Assembly (NCBI GenBank): GCA_963513935.1
Contig: OY740765.1
Location: 150,747,830 to 150,811,829 of the forward strand
Direction of reading: 5' to 3'
Length of the DNA stretch: 64,000 nucleotides
DNA from: Aphrophora alni
Taxonomy: Eukaryota > Arthropoda > Insecta > Hemiptera > Aphrophoridae
In this document: positions 1 through 9,712 of the stretch, one piece after another
How positions within the stretch are numbered: the stretch's first letter is position 1
Layout: every line of letters starts with the position of its first letter
Made by a program: the position numbers and the translations under genes
The notes under the pieces: generated by a model
The model's input: the letters and a program-made list of their open reading frames with translations, nothing else
Databases searched by the model: none
What the model was told of the DNA's origin: nothing

Positions 1-243
1 GAACGTTTCCGTCCAAAAAAACAAGAAATTCTTCAACTGAGTCAAATATCTAAACCTAAATTTGGAAGACATGATAAATGGGCGATATTTCCTTGGAGTG
101 GATGTTCTGTTAGCTGTGGGATCGGTTTCAAGAAGCGGACGATACGTTGTACTCGACTAAAATGTGATCCAACGACTAGGCCTACATCAGTTAAACAATG
201 TTTTAAACAATGTAACACCACTGATGTTCGATATAAAGATTAA
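1..243 (+). CDS. Thrombospondin type-1 repeat protein, C-terminal 80 codons
   Basis: Frame 1 is open from the first base to a TAA at 241-243 and gives the last 80 residues of a secreted or extracellular protein; the start lies outside the window. Residues about 27-72 form a thrombospondin type-1 repeat: the motif WSGCSVSCGIGFKKRTIRC is followed by further cysteines (KCDP, KQCFKQC). Such repeats occur in ADAMTS, ADAMTS-like, papilin, hemicentin and spondin proteins, where they bind matrix glycans and are often C-mannosylated or O-fucosylated. The fragment is too short to say which of these it is. A polyadenylation signal follows 7 bp after the stop, so this is the terminal exon. Domain call is firm; family assignment is open. 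Confidence 0.75.
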   Translation, partial: ERFRPKKQEILQLSQISKPKFGRHDKWAIFPWSGCSVSCGIGFKKRTIRCTRLKCDPTTRPTSVKQCFKQCNTTDVRYKD

Positions 244-249
244 CATTTC

Positions 250-255
250 AATAAA
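250..255 (+). promoter_or_regulatory. Polyadenylation signal AATAAA of the TSP1-repeat gene
   Basis: The hexamer AATAAA begins 7 bp after the stop codon of the thrombospondin-repeat gene and is the nearest canonical signal on the plus strand. The 3' UTR would therefore be very short. Confidence 0.5.
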
Positions 256-1129
256 GCCTTTGACTTTGATAATATTGGTTTAATTCATCTTTTAACATAA
301 TCATAACTTTTCTTACATATACAAACCAAATTCTGTTACTTTTAAAACAAGCAATACTTGTAAAAATTTCAATCACGAAATGAAAAAAAAAAAAAATTTC
401 CTCAATAAACGGTTGTTATGTGTACACAAACCAAGAACCTTGGTGCCAAGAAGATTTTTACTTATATGTAATAACTGAAAATGATCAACATAGTCATTAC
501 AATGTCATCTTGATCAGATAGAGAATTTATTGTGGAAAGTTGATTTTTTTTTTTTTTCATTTCTTGAAAATAAGTTAAAGCAATTGTCAAGGTTTATTTA
601 ACTCATGTTGGACAAGAATGGCAGAACATTGTCTACATTACAAGTTTGCTTTTCAACTTGCATATCTAAATGTGATACCATACGTAATAACAGCAAAAAT
701 ATACTAAAAAGAACAATGAGAAAACAGGGTAAACAACTAATCAAGAAGCACGCAGAAAACAAAGTTTGGAGAGAAATAGATACAGATTAGGAACCAAATA
801 GAAAACAATCAATGCAGTTGCTTCTTTCAGTCGTAATACATGATATGACTGCCCACCTAAAAAAAGTATATAATGCCGTTGAGTGAGTGTACCCTTTGCC
901 ATGAGCAAACCTCCAGATTGGACAAAAAAGAACACCACTGGCAAAAACTGAATGTCAAATAATTTATATCTTTAAAAAACATCACACAGCCTGTATTGGG
1001 ATGCCAGAAAACAGATGGATTGGAGTTTGGATAGTAATCAAACATAACAACACTTACATATCTGCCCTTTATATAATAAAATAATAAGTTTCATGATCGG
1101 AAACTAGTGTAAAATAAACAGTCCAAAAA
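256..1129. other. AT-rich intergenic stretch, no recognised gene
   Basis: This stretch has homopolymer runs and several short open frames on both strands. None has a recognisable domain and all have low-complexity composition. I see no RNA gene or clear repeat in it. Confidence 0.4.
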
Positions 1130-1260
1130 ATTGTATGATCACCCATCCCCAAAACCAAATGAATTATAACTAATAGCAAAATATGTCAGTTTGATAGTTG
1201 TCAATAAAAAAGTAAAAATTAACCATGGATGCTGTCTTTGAAAAATATTTATATATAGTA
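1130..1260 (+). repeat. Dispersed repeat, copy 1 (left part)
   Basis: This segment is similar to 3690-3825: both read from a CATCC-CAAAACCAAAT-type start through TAGTTGTCAAT-AAAAAGT to AACCATGGAT. The copy appears to resume at about 2336-2410 (ACTAAAATAGAG-type sequence), which matches 3880-3945. The mariner-like relic in between therefore seems to have inserted into it. Family not identified. Confidence 0.5.
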
Positions 1261-1413
1261 TCTTAAAAAAATGTATATACTATATGAGTAGTTGTCACTA
1301 TAAAACGAAAATAGATAGAAATGGGAAAACCAAATCAGCTGGTAGTTGAAAATATCTGTTCTTCATTAATGTAACTCATTGTTGTCATTTGTGTTATTTA
1401 TTCCATAATAAAG

Positions 1414-2256
1414 ATGGCTGAATTTCAGTTGACTTTTTACCAATATAAGTGAGTTTTGAAGTGTTATTGGAATATTGAGAATGTTAAAGAGATACAAGCG
1501 TTGGGAATGGAATTTGGAACATCACCATCAACTAGAAAAACAATTACAAGAATTCGTGACAAGTTTGAAGTCTATGGAATAGTGGAAAATGTAAGCAGAA
1601 AAACCTTAATGGGTAATGAAACTGTGTCTTCAGTAATGCAGACCATTACACGATCCCCAAAGAAATATCTCAGGGAATGTTTTCGTAAAACTAGTATTAA
1701 AAAAGACAGTGTTCATAGAATTATGCATGCTCATGAATGGAGACCATACATCCTAATCCTAATACATGGATTAGATGAGGACAATCCAGAAAGCAGAGTA
1801 GAGTTTTGTGAATGGTACAAGTATGAAACAAATGAATTCTTTGGTCGGATGGAGCCACCTTTAAAATAAATGGAACAATGAATAGGCATAACTGTGTTTA
1901 CTGGGCTAATGCAAATAATTTTACAGAAGCCTGTATATTTACCAGCCCTAGCAGTATGGTGTAGTCTATCTTCAAGAGCCATTTTTGAGGACTGTCACAA
2001 GTGCAAATGCTATAAAACAGCATTATTTGTGCTTTAGATAACCTCTATGTCGATGAGGACGTGTACCACTAATAAGATGGGGCTCCAACCCACTATCATT
2101 GTGACTTGAGGGTTTTCTTGACAACACCTTTCCTGATAGGATGAAGAGGAAGTGCTTCGGAGTATCTGGGGCAAGCTCCAGATTTAACACTCATGGACTA
2201 TTACTTTTGGGGTATTTTAAAAGGTTTAGGGTACAGAACAACGCAAGAGTCATGTA
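1414..2256 (+). pseudogene. Mariner-like transposase relic
   Basis: From the ATG at 1414 the translation begins MAEFQLTFYQYK, hits one in-frame TGA, and continues as a mariner N-terminal helix-turn-helix region with STRKTITRIRDKFEVYG. An open stretch at 1456-1869 ends in the DDE region (HGLDEDNPESRVEFCEWY, which resembles the mariner motif around LxEDDPxxRxQFCEW). After a frameshift, [19 protein letters not shown] follows. Near 2165-2230 a further shifted block reads APDLTLMDYYFWGILKGLGY, the conserved catalytic D-containing region. Order and orientation match one degenerate transposase of roughly 280 codons. Stops and frameshifts show it is not functional. Possible TIR remnants lie near 1270-1310 and 2300-2345 but are too diverged to be sure. 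Confidence 0.8.
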
Positions 2257-2410
2257 CACATTTTTTTTTAGATGCTCTATTTATTTAAATATGGCATAAA
2301 AATGGTTCGTTTATGACATTGATACACTCTCACTATAAATGGTATATGATTAAAATAGAGTTTTAAATAACAGTGGTTAAGGCTCATTTTTATATTTTGT
2401 CAATTATTCT

Positions 2411-3097
2411 TTAACCATTTTTTTTTTTTTTTTTTTTTACTTGTGATTTAGCATACTGGTTTGGGCCATTAATTTCCACATTTAGCTCTTATTTGACCAG
2501 AATTTTTGGAGAGATAACGACCAATAGATTTTGTTTGGATTCTTAGTGGTTATACTTGAGAAATATTTGATCCATTAAAGCCGATTTATTGAAAATTGTA
2601 TATTTGTTTTTTTTCTTTTCTTAAGGTAGCTATCAAAACCAAGTTTTATGGATTTTTTTTTTTTTTTCATAATCAAAGTTATCTAAAAAATGAAAAAAAA
2701 TGTCATAAAATATAGTCAAAATATCTCCAAATTTTATTAATATTAGTGCACACGTTTGAGCTATAAAATACTACACGTACGAGAGACGAATTGACAAACG
2801 AAAGGCAACACACAAAATTAAAATCCTATCACATTCAATATGTTACAAAGGAAATTATCATGTAACAAAACAAAACCCAATATGTACATTCAACTAGATT
2901 TTATTATTCCATAAAATAGGTCTTTGACATTACGAATTATGTGTATTATTATTATCTGTGTAATAAATTAACTTAATAATATGTTTCATATTACCTACAT
3001 AATTTTTACAAACAAAAATATATAAATCTATAGTGACATGTTGAAAACATTATATAAAATTTTCAAAAAGGAATGTTTAAACATTAAAATAGAAATA
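2411..3097. other. AT-rich intergenic stretch, no recognised gene
   Basis: Long poly-T and poly-A runs and low-complexity AT sequence fill this interval. The downstream end of the minus-strand UPF0729 gene, with its 3' UTR, must lie in its right part. I see nothing else that can be supported. Confidence 0.4.
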
Positions 3098-3340
3098 TCA
3101 TTGTTCTTTTTTGTCCACGGCTTCAGTTTGCTGTTTAGGTTTTACAGGACAACCAAAACAACAACAACTGTCTTCAGTTTCTTTGGCAACAGTTTCTTTG
3201 GCAACAGTTTCATTAGTAGATTCTTTTTCATCTTTTACTTGTTTCCAAAGATTCCATAATTTTAAGATGTAAGGTTGTAGAAGACGCAAGAGGAATAAGA
3301 GTGCTGGCACTATGAAACATGGCATGCAAATCGTTGCCAT
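3098..3340 (-). CDS. UPF0729 / C18orf32-like small membrane protein
   Basis: The minus-strand frame from the ATG at 3340-3338 encodes 80 residues and ends at TGA 3100-3098. It starts MATICMPCFIVPALLFLLRL, a cysteine-containing hydrophobic N-terminus of the UPF0729 (C18orf32) type. A short aromatic/basic linker (YILKLWNLWKQ) and a charged tail follow, with a Cys-rich SCCCFGC motif and a lysine-rich end. The family is about 75-80 residues long, which fits; its biochemical role is poorly defined. I chose this ATG because on the minus strand a polypyrimidine tract and TTTTTTCAG acceptor lie just upstream, followed by ATAAAATG. An upstream non-coding exon is therefore likely, and the longer open frame runs into intron. 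The tail carries a 15-bp tandem duplication that repeats ETVAK. The intact frame among relics suggests a live gene. Confidence 0.75.
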   Translation of the reverse strand: MATICMPCFIVPALLFLLRLLQPYILKLWNLWKQVKDEKESTNETVAKETVAKETEDSCCCFGCPVKPKQQTEAVDKKEQ

Positions 3341-3689
3341 TTTATCTGAAAAAAAGAATAGAAACAATTTTATACATGTTTTGAACATGAAATCTATTCT
3401 TAGAGTATGTTAAATACAGAGTAAAATATTCAACGAATTGTCTCACATTACTGTATATGCATAAAAGTGTTTAAAGTTGACGTCAAGTAACAAATTGAAG
3501 ATTGACAACAAAAATTAACCTATAAAAATGTGGCATTTTTATAAAGCTAAAAGAAATAAACCAAATTTAAAACAAAGAATAATAACTCGAAATATTAACC
3601 TCAATTTCATCCATTAAAATTATAGATAATAAATAGAGAATTAAAACTGATAATAAAATAAACTATACAAAAACACTGTACAAATCTTT

Positions 3690-3945
3690 TATCACTCACT
3701 CATCCTCAAAACCAAATAAAAACTAACTAAAACTAATTGTTATTAAAAATGTTAATTCGGTAGTTGTCAATCAAAAAGTGAAAATGAACCATGGATAATG
3801 TATTAAAAATATATATTAAAAAAGGTCCTAAATTTGCTTCGCTTGTGCCATAAACAACATGTCCTCAGCTTAAATCGTACTCGACTAAAATAGAGCTTTT
3901 AATGACAGCTGTCAAGTTATTAGTTAAGCCATATTATTTATTTGA
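3690..3945 (+). repeat. Dispersed repeat, copy 2 (uninterrupted)
   Basis: This second copy of the repeat at 1130-1260 plus 2336-2410 is contiguous here. Shared landmarks are CAAAACCAAAT, TAGTTGTCAAT, AACCATGGAT and ACTAAAATAGAG in the same order. It has no coding potential and its family is unidentified. Confidence 0.5.
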
Positions 3946-4027
3946 CTTACAACTTTTCACATGGGTTTGTGTCAAAATTCACTAAAATTTCAATTTAATC
4001 GGTAGAGCCAATTTTAAGAAATTACGT

Positions 4028-5398
4028 ATTATACGGTATGCGCCAAATAAAATAGTACTGAAACTGAATTAGGTGTAGCTAGCTGCCTTCTCGATCAGCT
4101 GTGTCAACTTTTGATTATTACCACGTCTTTATGATTATTATTTCTTTCTTATTTGAAGTTAGTTTTTGCTGACATGGTGCCAACTACTGCAGAGAAAGCT
4201 ATTATCGTAGAGCATTATTTTCACTCATAAGGAATTGGACGTGCGGATAGGCCAATTTTGTCACACACTGCATTATGTTTTCAGTAACATTTTCACAAAA
4301 ATCCGCCAAGTAATGCTGTGATTATTAGTGTTGTTCAAATATTTCGAAGAACAGGTAGTGTTTTGACGCAGCAGAAGGGCTATTCAGGTTGTCCAACTAC
4401 TGTCTGTACAAAGAAAACCATGGAAGAGTGTTGCAGCAAGTGGTACAGTCACAGAAAAGAAGCCTAAAACGAACATCTTTGAAACTGAATATAATCAATA
4501 CCTCGTTGAGAAGAATGTTTAAAAACAATGGTGGTTTTCCCTATAAAATACAAACTGGGCAGCCTTTGAACTATATAAACAAGACAGTCAGAGTTCAGTA
4601 CTGCACTTCAATGTTAGCAATGTGCTATGGAGAACCTAAGTTTCTGAGTGATGTATGGTTTTCAGATGAATGTCATGTCCACCTTAATGGTTTCATAAAC
4701 AAGCAGAGAACATGTTTTCTTGGATTTGAACGTCCTGACAGTATTGTAAAGAGGCCACAGAGCATAGTAAGCGTGTAACCATTTAGTGCGCTGTGTCAGG
4801 GAAAGGCATAATTGGTTCATACTTTGTTGAAGACAATAATGGAAATCCTCTTACTGTAAATCAGGACCAATATAGGGTCATTTTTGATAGTTTTATAGGA
4901 GACCTCAAGAGATTTTGTCAGGCCCGAAACTTGTCTTTTCGTTCACAATGGTTCCAGCAAGATGGCACAACCAGCCACACTGCCATAACCAACATTGCTT
5001 TCTTTCAAGAAACTTTTGGCAACCGCCTCATCTCCGTTAGAACAAACTTTCTTTACCCAGCCCACTCCCCAGATCTTACACCACCTGATGCCTACATCTG
5101 GGGAATGTTGAAGGAGAAGATTTTCCGTGAAGACCTACCAGCTACCATCTTCCAACTCCAGGAAAAAATAACCATGTGTATAAGGAGCATGAAACAACCC
5201 CCTCTTCACCAAAATGATGCAAAACCTTCAAAAACTGTACGAGTATTACCTAAAACTGAACGGAGGTCATATTGAACATGTTATTATCCGAGCTTAACCG
5301 GTTTTGCTTCCTTTTACTTATACAGTATATGTTGGTAAAACTATATAAATAAAATCTTACAATTTCAATACTGTTTATTTTGGTGCATACTCTATCTT
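4028..5398 (+). mobile_element. Tc1/mariner-type element with terminal inverted repeats
   Basis: The left end near 4030-4060 (GGTATGCGCCAAATAAAATA) and the right end near 5368-5395 (TATTTTGGTGCATACT) are imperfect inverted copies of each other; after reverse complementing both read GTATGC-CCAAA-TAAA. They bracket a degenerate transposase at 4174-5275 in plus orientation. Length of about 1.37 kb is typical for mariner-like elements. Exact TA target dinucleotides are not certain because the ends are diverged. Confidence 0.7.
4174..5275 (+). pseudogene. Mariner-like (DDE_3-type) transposase relic
   Basis: Translation starts MVPTTAEKAIIVEHYFHS and then meets a stop; the reading frame shifts several times. 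A block at about 4640-4778 reads VWFSDECHVHLNGFINKQRT, the first catalytic Asp region of this transposase group. A long frame at 4793-5275 then gives FRSQWFQQDGTTSHTA (second catalytic Asp, WFQQDGA-type) and AHSPDLTPPDAYIWGMLKEK (SPDLTPxDxxxWG with the third acidic residue). The order and spacing of all three motifs support the family call. Frameshifts and stops make it inactive. It lies inside the TIRs at 4028 and 5398. Confidence 0.8.
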
Positions 5399-5399
5399 A

Positions 5400-6824
5400 C
5401 ATAAAATGGTTTATGAAAGACTATTCCAAAGATTAAACATGTTGGAAATGAAAAATATACAAGCCTTTAAATAGCGTTTGGTTAACATACTATATCTTGG
5501 CTGTGCAGCATTTATTGTAAGGTATTATAGCATGAACAAAAAAGCTTTTATATTTTGAAAACATAACTAACCTCAAAAGTCATCTTCAGAAGATTCAGAA
5601 TCATCTGTTAGAGGTAGTGAGCCTTGCTGCTGTTAAGTTAGCAAGAATCATAACAGATAGGTTAGATTAGGTGATTATATATATTAAAGTTCAATATCTA
5701 CATATTGACCTATATAATCGCTTATCTCCAAGCATGCACGGTTTTTTTAACCACTTAATCTAAGTTATTTGTTGATTCTTGCTAAACCTAGGACATTAAT
5801 AAGGTAAATAAATTATAATTGTATATTATTATCGGATTTTGTTATTAAAAATTATGAAATCATTAACTAATTACCTTGTATTCAAACAATTAGATTATAC
5901 TATTTGTCAGAACGCACGTTTCAAGTCCAAAAATATATTTCTTCACTGTCAAATAACAAATAGCTGTGTTAGGTTAAATCCAGCTTTGATTACGAAAGTC
6001 TACATTGATATGTAACACTACATTAGTCAAGTTAGTGGATGTGTCAGCTTTAAATTTTTATTATTTGTCATGGTAAAATATATGGTAAATATGCATTGTA
6101 CCGTATGTGTATAATATTTGCTTCAATTTTCTGAAATCGTTAAATACGTACAATTCACATCCTACTGATTACAGCATTTGTCCCAACAACATTTTCAATG
6201 TACCAAATACATTATTTATGTAAGAAAACAATAATTTAAAACGAGAGAATCTTGCTTTGAAAACAAGAGAATCCTGCTTTGGTTGAGAAAATAAAAGCGA
6301 TGACATCAATAAACTACTCTGCAAAAACTCCTGAATCTGTGAGCCCTTCATCTTGATGTTGTAATCATATCTCTATACGGAATATATATTTTGTTTTATT
6401 AGGTAAGGTTAAATATATATACTTTACCTAACTTACAAAAAATAACTTTCCTACGTCTACAAATTAGTTTAAACCTATTTATATTTTGCTTTAACCAAAC
6501 CTACTCAATATTATTGCACAGTCAAACAACATACTATCTAGGAGGCATATCACACGAAACTTTATTCTTGATGTATTGGACAATATAAATACAGAAGCAG
6601 GCCTACATTAACGACAGCAAAGTATAACCCATACTTGCATATTTGTTATTTTCTTACACAAATAATGTATTTGTTATAATATTGAAAATGGTATTGGCAG
6701 AAATGCCATAATCACTAAGATATGAATTGTACATAATAAGGTACATATTTAACGATTTGACAAAAAAGAAGCAAGTATTCAACACCTACGGTACAATGCA
6801 TATTTACCAAAAATATTGGTATTT
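5400..6824. other. AT-rich stretch, no recognised gene
   Basis: I found no coding sequence I can support here. There is a weak AT-rich inverted repeat at about 5655-5720, and many short frames of low complexity that I do not consider genes. Confidence 0.4.
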
Positions 6825-7024
6825 GTTTATATAAAGATGATTCCTAATTTTAAAGATTTTTTTTTTTTTTTATCGTTTACTACATACATCAGTAGGTTTT
6901 ACATTGGGATTTTTCAGTGAAAAAAAAAGTGACATACGGATGGAAAACATGATTTATTCTTAAGAAATAAGATATGTAATAAACGATTTAAAAAAAAATC
7001 CCGATAATTAGCAATCACCTTTAT
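6825..7024. mobile_element. Short foldback MITE
   Basis: The left arm starts GTTTATATAAAGATGATTCC and runs through a poly-T tract and ATCGTTTACTACAT. The right arm ends ATGTAATAAACGATTT...AGCAATCACCTTTATGTAAAC and is its inverted complement with a few differences. The inner right arm (TTTTTCAGTGAAAA ... GGAAAACAT) resembles the right arm of the larger foldback at 46355-47055, so both probably belong to one group. There is no coding capacity. Confidence 0.65.
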
Positions 7025-7114
7025 GTAAACAATTATCAAAATATTTGTTTTATTAGGTCTGACCTAACCTCTAATGTACGTGTGTGTATATATATGCATA
7101 CACACACTATATAT

Positions 7115-7160
7115 ATAGGTGACTATATATGTATATATATATATATATATAGTCACCTAG
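7115..7160. repeat. AT-rich palindrome
   Basis: TAGGTGACTATATA on the left and TATATAGTCACCTA on the right form perfect 14-bp arms around a TA-rich core. It lies between two foldback MITEs and could be part of a decayed third one, because the flanks AGGTCTGACCTAA and AGCCAGATCTAATGAAAC also look weakly inverted. Confidence 0.5.
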
Positions 7161-7430
7161 CCAGATCTAATGAAACAAGCAATCACAACATTCACTGACT
7201 TGAAAGTAGTTATCAATCGTAATTGTTTACTGTAGCATCCCAATTTTTTTTTTCGTTAATTTTGTACTAGATATCTCTCTTTACCAGAATAGTAACATTT
7301 TTTGGTGAGCAAAAATGTTTATCACTTCGAAATTGACATATTTGTGGATTAAATTTACATGTGTGTATGGGATTAGTATTGTTCAAACCATTGAAAAGTC
7401 AACATGAAGTGTGAGATGTGTGAATATATA

Positions 7431-7455
7431 CTTGACCTTGTAAGGTAAAAACAAT
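7431..7455 (+). repeat. 25-bp direct repeat, left copy
   Basis: This copy begins CTTGACCTTGTAAGG and is identical over 25 bases to 7625-7649. The pair brackets the 5S-derived segment and could be a target-site duplication from retroposition. However, the sequences before the two copies also share GGGATTAGTAT (7369 and 7547), so a larger duplicated unit is an alternative. Confidence 0.75.
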
Positions 7456-7456
7456 A

Positions 7457-7534
7457 TCTGATCACCGAAGTCAAGCAACATAAAGCGTGGTTAGTCAGTA
7501 ATTGGATGCGAGACCACTTGGGAACACTACGTGA
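7457..7534 (+). repeat. 5S-rRNA-derived segment (candidate SINE3-type head or 5S pseudogene)
   Basis: About 76 bases align with the 3' two thirds of animal 5S rRNA: GATCACCGAAGTCAAGCA, then GGTTAGTCAGTAATTGGATG, then GAGACCACTTGGGAACAC and ACGTG. This covers the internal Pol III control region (A box, intermediate element, C box) with substitutions, for example ACATAAAGCGTGG where 5S has a GTCGGGCGCGG-type sequence. The 5' third of 5S and its 3' pairing partner are missing, so it is not a functional 5S gene. It lies between identical 25-bp direct repeats at 7431 and 7625, as expected for a retroposed Pol III-derived element. Confidence 0.7.
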
Positions 7535-7624
7535 ATAATTTCAATTGGGATTAGTATCATCATATCATACGTAGGTTTATTTATGCATAAGTCAAGTAAG
7601 GTGGCTATGTATTCACACATTACC

Positions 7625-7649
7625 TTGACCTTGTAAGGTAAAAACAATT
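7625..7649 (+). repeat. 25-bp direct repeat, right copy
   Basis: Identical to 7431-7455. The 169 bp between the two copies hold the 5S-derived head and an AT-rich tail of about 90 bp. Confidence 0.75.
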
Positions 7650-7862
7650 TGTGTACAAACCTATTTTAACATGTAATTCACTTAATGGACCTTAACCAAG
7701 AAAACTTAAAATTGTTTTTTTTCCGTGAAAAACATTTTTGCTAACCAAAAATTGTTACTATTCTTATAAAGAGAGATATGTAGTAAAAAATAACGAAAAA
7801 AATAAATATTAAAATTGGGGCGCTACAGTAAACAATTACCATTATCCGTATTACTGTAGGAA

Positions 7863-8745
7863 TTTATAACCCGAGATGTATTTCAACTTTTATATTTCTT
7901 ATTTTCTACTAAAATAATGCATTTTGTGACTTTAAAAGTGTCTTCCGACATAATGAACTGATTGTTTCTATACAAGGTTATAATAGTTAAGGATTTCATA
8001 ATTTTTAATAACAATCTCAGGTGTCCGATAATAATGTACAATGAATATTTACCATTAAAAATAGGAGTTTACTAAAATCATAAAAATGTTAATGTTTACC
8101 CTTACATTACTTAATATAAGAATTTGAATAATTTGTTAAATCATGCCCTATGAATCATGATTGGGCAAATTTCACAGTTTTGTCTCCAAAAGTCTTGTCA
8201 TAATAAAATTACTGTAGCTCTAATGTAGACTAGATTATTTATTTCAATCAACAAAATGTTACCTTAACTACATTCAGTCATCTTTTATTTTGACAGTCAT
8301 CTTTTATTTTGAAAGAGAATAGTAAAACGTACTTAGGAAGTGGGTAAATGTAGTTATAATTTTAGTAAAATAGTAATTAGGCTAAAGTTGCAATGTAATC
8401 CAATCTTAAATTCAATAAAGTTTCAAGCCTTTAACTTACTTTATAGTGTTGGGTTTTTATGTATTAAAATCGGATGGAAAAAATCTGTGCACAGTACTCT
8501 CTCTTTCCAATGAGCTAGAATTTAAACTGATTTTAACAATAATAATAATAATGGTTTTAATTAAGAAGACATCACTAAATATAAATTAATTAATTTTGCT
8601 AGTAAGACCTAAATTTTATCTTCTGTTCAATTGTAGAAGCAGAAGTTAAAATTTGTATTTCGAGATTTCGACTGTACAATATCGATAGTTGCGTTGACAG
8701 CAAAACTAATTCAATCTTCGCTTACTTTTTTTAGTTCTAACCCTT
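7863..8745. other. AT-rich stretch, no recognised gene
   Basis: Low-complexity AT-rich sequence with an AATAATAATAATAAT tract near 8540. I see no gene, RNA or clear repeat. Confidence 0.4.
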
Positions 8746-9024
8746 AAAGGTAGGTTTACACGCTACAATAAATGCTAGTAATTTATCGTCACTATTAATA
8801 GTTGCGTGTAAACAGGAAAGTGTAGCGATTTATTGGAATTAGATTGATGGTTGGTGCTGGATGGCATCAATTTCTGCGAATCGTAACTACAGGCTGGAAC
8901 GTGTAAACAGAAACTCCATCCGTTGTTACAATTTAACTGTTTGCATTGGCTATTCACAGGAAAGGTTGTGTTGAAGCAGTGTTTTTTTCGTTTTGTTGAC
9001 TATTGAGATTTTTGTCAAGTGATC

Positions 9025-9387
9025 ATGGCAGGTTTACAACAAAGTCCTCAAGAGTTTTTGAGTGATTTCATAGAACTATATCGAAGTTTTCAGTATTTGT
9101 GCTCATTAAGAGCAAAGAATACTCCGACAAAAAGAAGAAAATACCAGGGGTTTAAAGAGCTTGTTAAAAAATACAAGGAGTTTGATCCGTCGTTAGACAT
9201 AAACACTGTAGTGAAAAAGATCAGTGCATTGCGTACGGTATATAAAAGAGAACTAGCAAAAGTTAACAATTTGTTGAAATCCAGAGCATGTGTGGATGAG
9301 GTATATAGATCTAACTTGTGGTACTTCGACATTCTGGATTTTTTGAACAATCAGGACTCTGCAAGACTTTATCTAGGAGTACAATGA
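9025..9387 (+). CDS. MADF (Myb/SANT-like) DNA-binding protein of a Harbinger element
   Basis: The frame starts at ATG 9025 (MAGLQQSPQEFLSDFIELYR) and encodes 120 residues. Residues about 8-105 form a MADF domain: an aromatic/acidic first helix, the KxxxGFKELVKKY and VVKKISALRTVYKRELAKV helices typical of the fold, and the end SNLWYFDILDFLNNQ. In PIF/Harbinger elements this second protein binds the transposon ends and helps import the transposase. A shift in frame near 9358 would continue as CKTLSRSTMNDGDKG, a tail closer to family expectation, so the C-terminus is probably truncated by a small indel. The domain itself is open and undamaged, in contrast to the partner transposase. Known: family role. 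Inferred: that it may still be translated. Confidence 0.7.
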   Translation: MAGLQQSPQEFLSDFIELYRSFQYLCSLRAKNTPTKRRKYQGFKELVKKYKEFDPSLDINTVVKKISALRTVYKRELAKVNNLLKSRACVDEVYRSNLWYFDILDFLNNQDSARLYLGVQ

Positions 9388-9712
9388 ATGATGGGGACAA
9401 AGGAACACCACAAGATGTAAATAAAACTAATTTTTAATTATAGTAAAAGTAGTTTTATTTTTTTCAAAATGTTATACACATTATAACAAGTATTTGAATT
9501 ACCGGTAATGACAAATAATGATCAAATTAATCGTCTTCAACTTAATAAAGTTTAAAAAAATCTATAACTAAATACAATGAAGTTATAATATGCTTTTTTC
9601 AAGAACTGTAAATTTCAAATGTTCAATGCACTTCTTTATTGCCAAGGAACTGACTTCTCCCCGTTAAATTACGCACAGAACTTATCACGAACAATTTTTG
9701 ATTTTTTTTTTT

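Larger units (their letters stand above)
7218..7862. mobile_element. Foldback element with long inverted arms
   Basis: The left arm (about 7218-7330) runs from ATTGTTTACTGTAGC through ATATCTCTCTTTA and AATAGTAACA to GCAAAAATGTTT. The right arm (about 7725-7862) carries the same landmarks in inverted order (AAACATTTTTGCTAACC, TGTTACTATT, TAAAGAGAGATAT, GCTACAGTAAACAAT). The arms are about 110-135 bp and diverged by point changes and small indels. The interior, about 390 bp, contains a 5S-rRNA-derived segment and a 25-bp direct repeat. The GTTTACTGTAGC-type tip resembles the tips of the elements at 6825 and 46355. No transposase is present. Confidence 0.7.

Noticed and set aside
605..1045. Open frames of about 60 residues on both strands after the TSP1-repeat gene
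   Set aside because: No recognisable domain, overlapping frames on both strands and AT-rich composition; they look like chance frames.
3038..3259. Plus-strand frame of 73 codons rich in Phe
   Set aside because: It is the antisense of the UPF0729 coding sequence and has no independent support.
5655..5720. Weak inverted repeat around AGGTGATTATAT / ATATAATCGC
   Set aside because: Short and imperfect in AT-rich DNA, so expected by chance.
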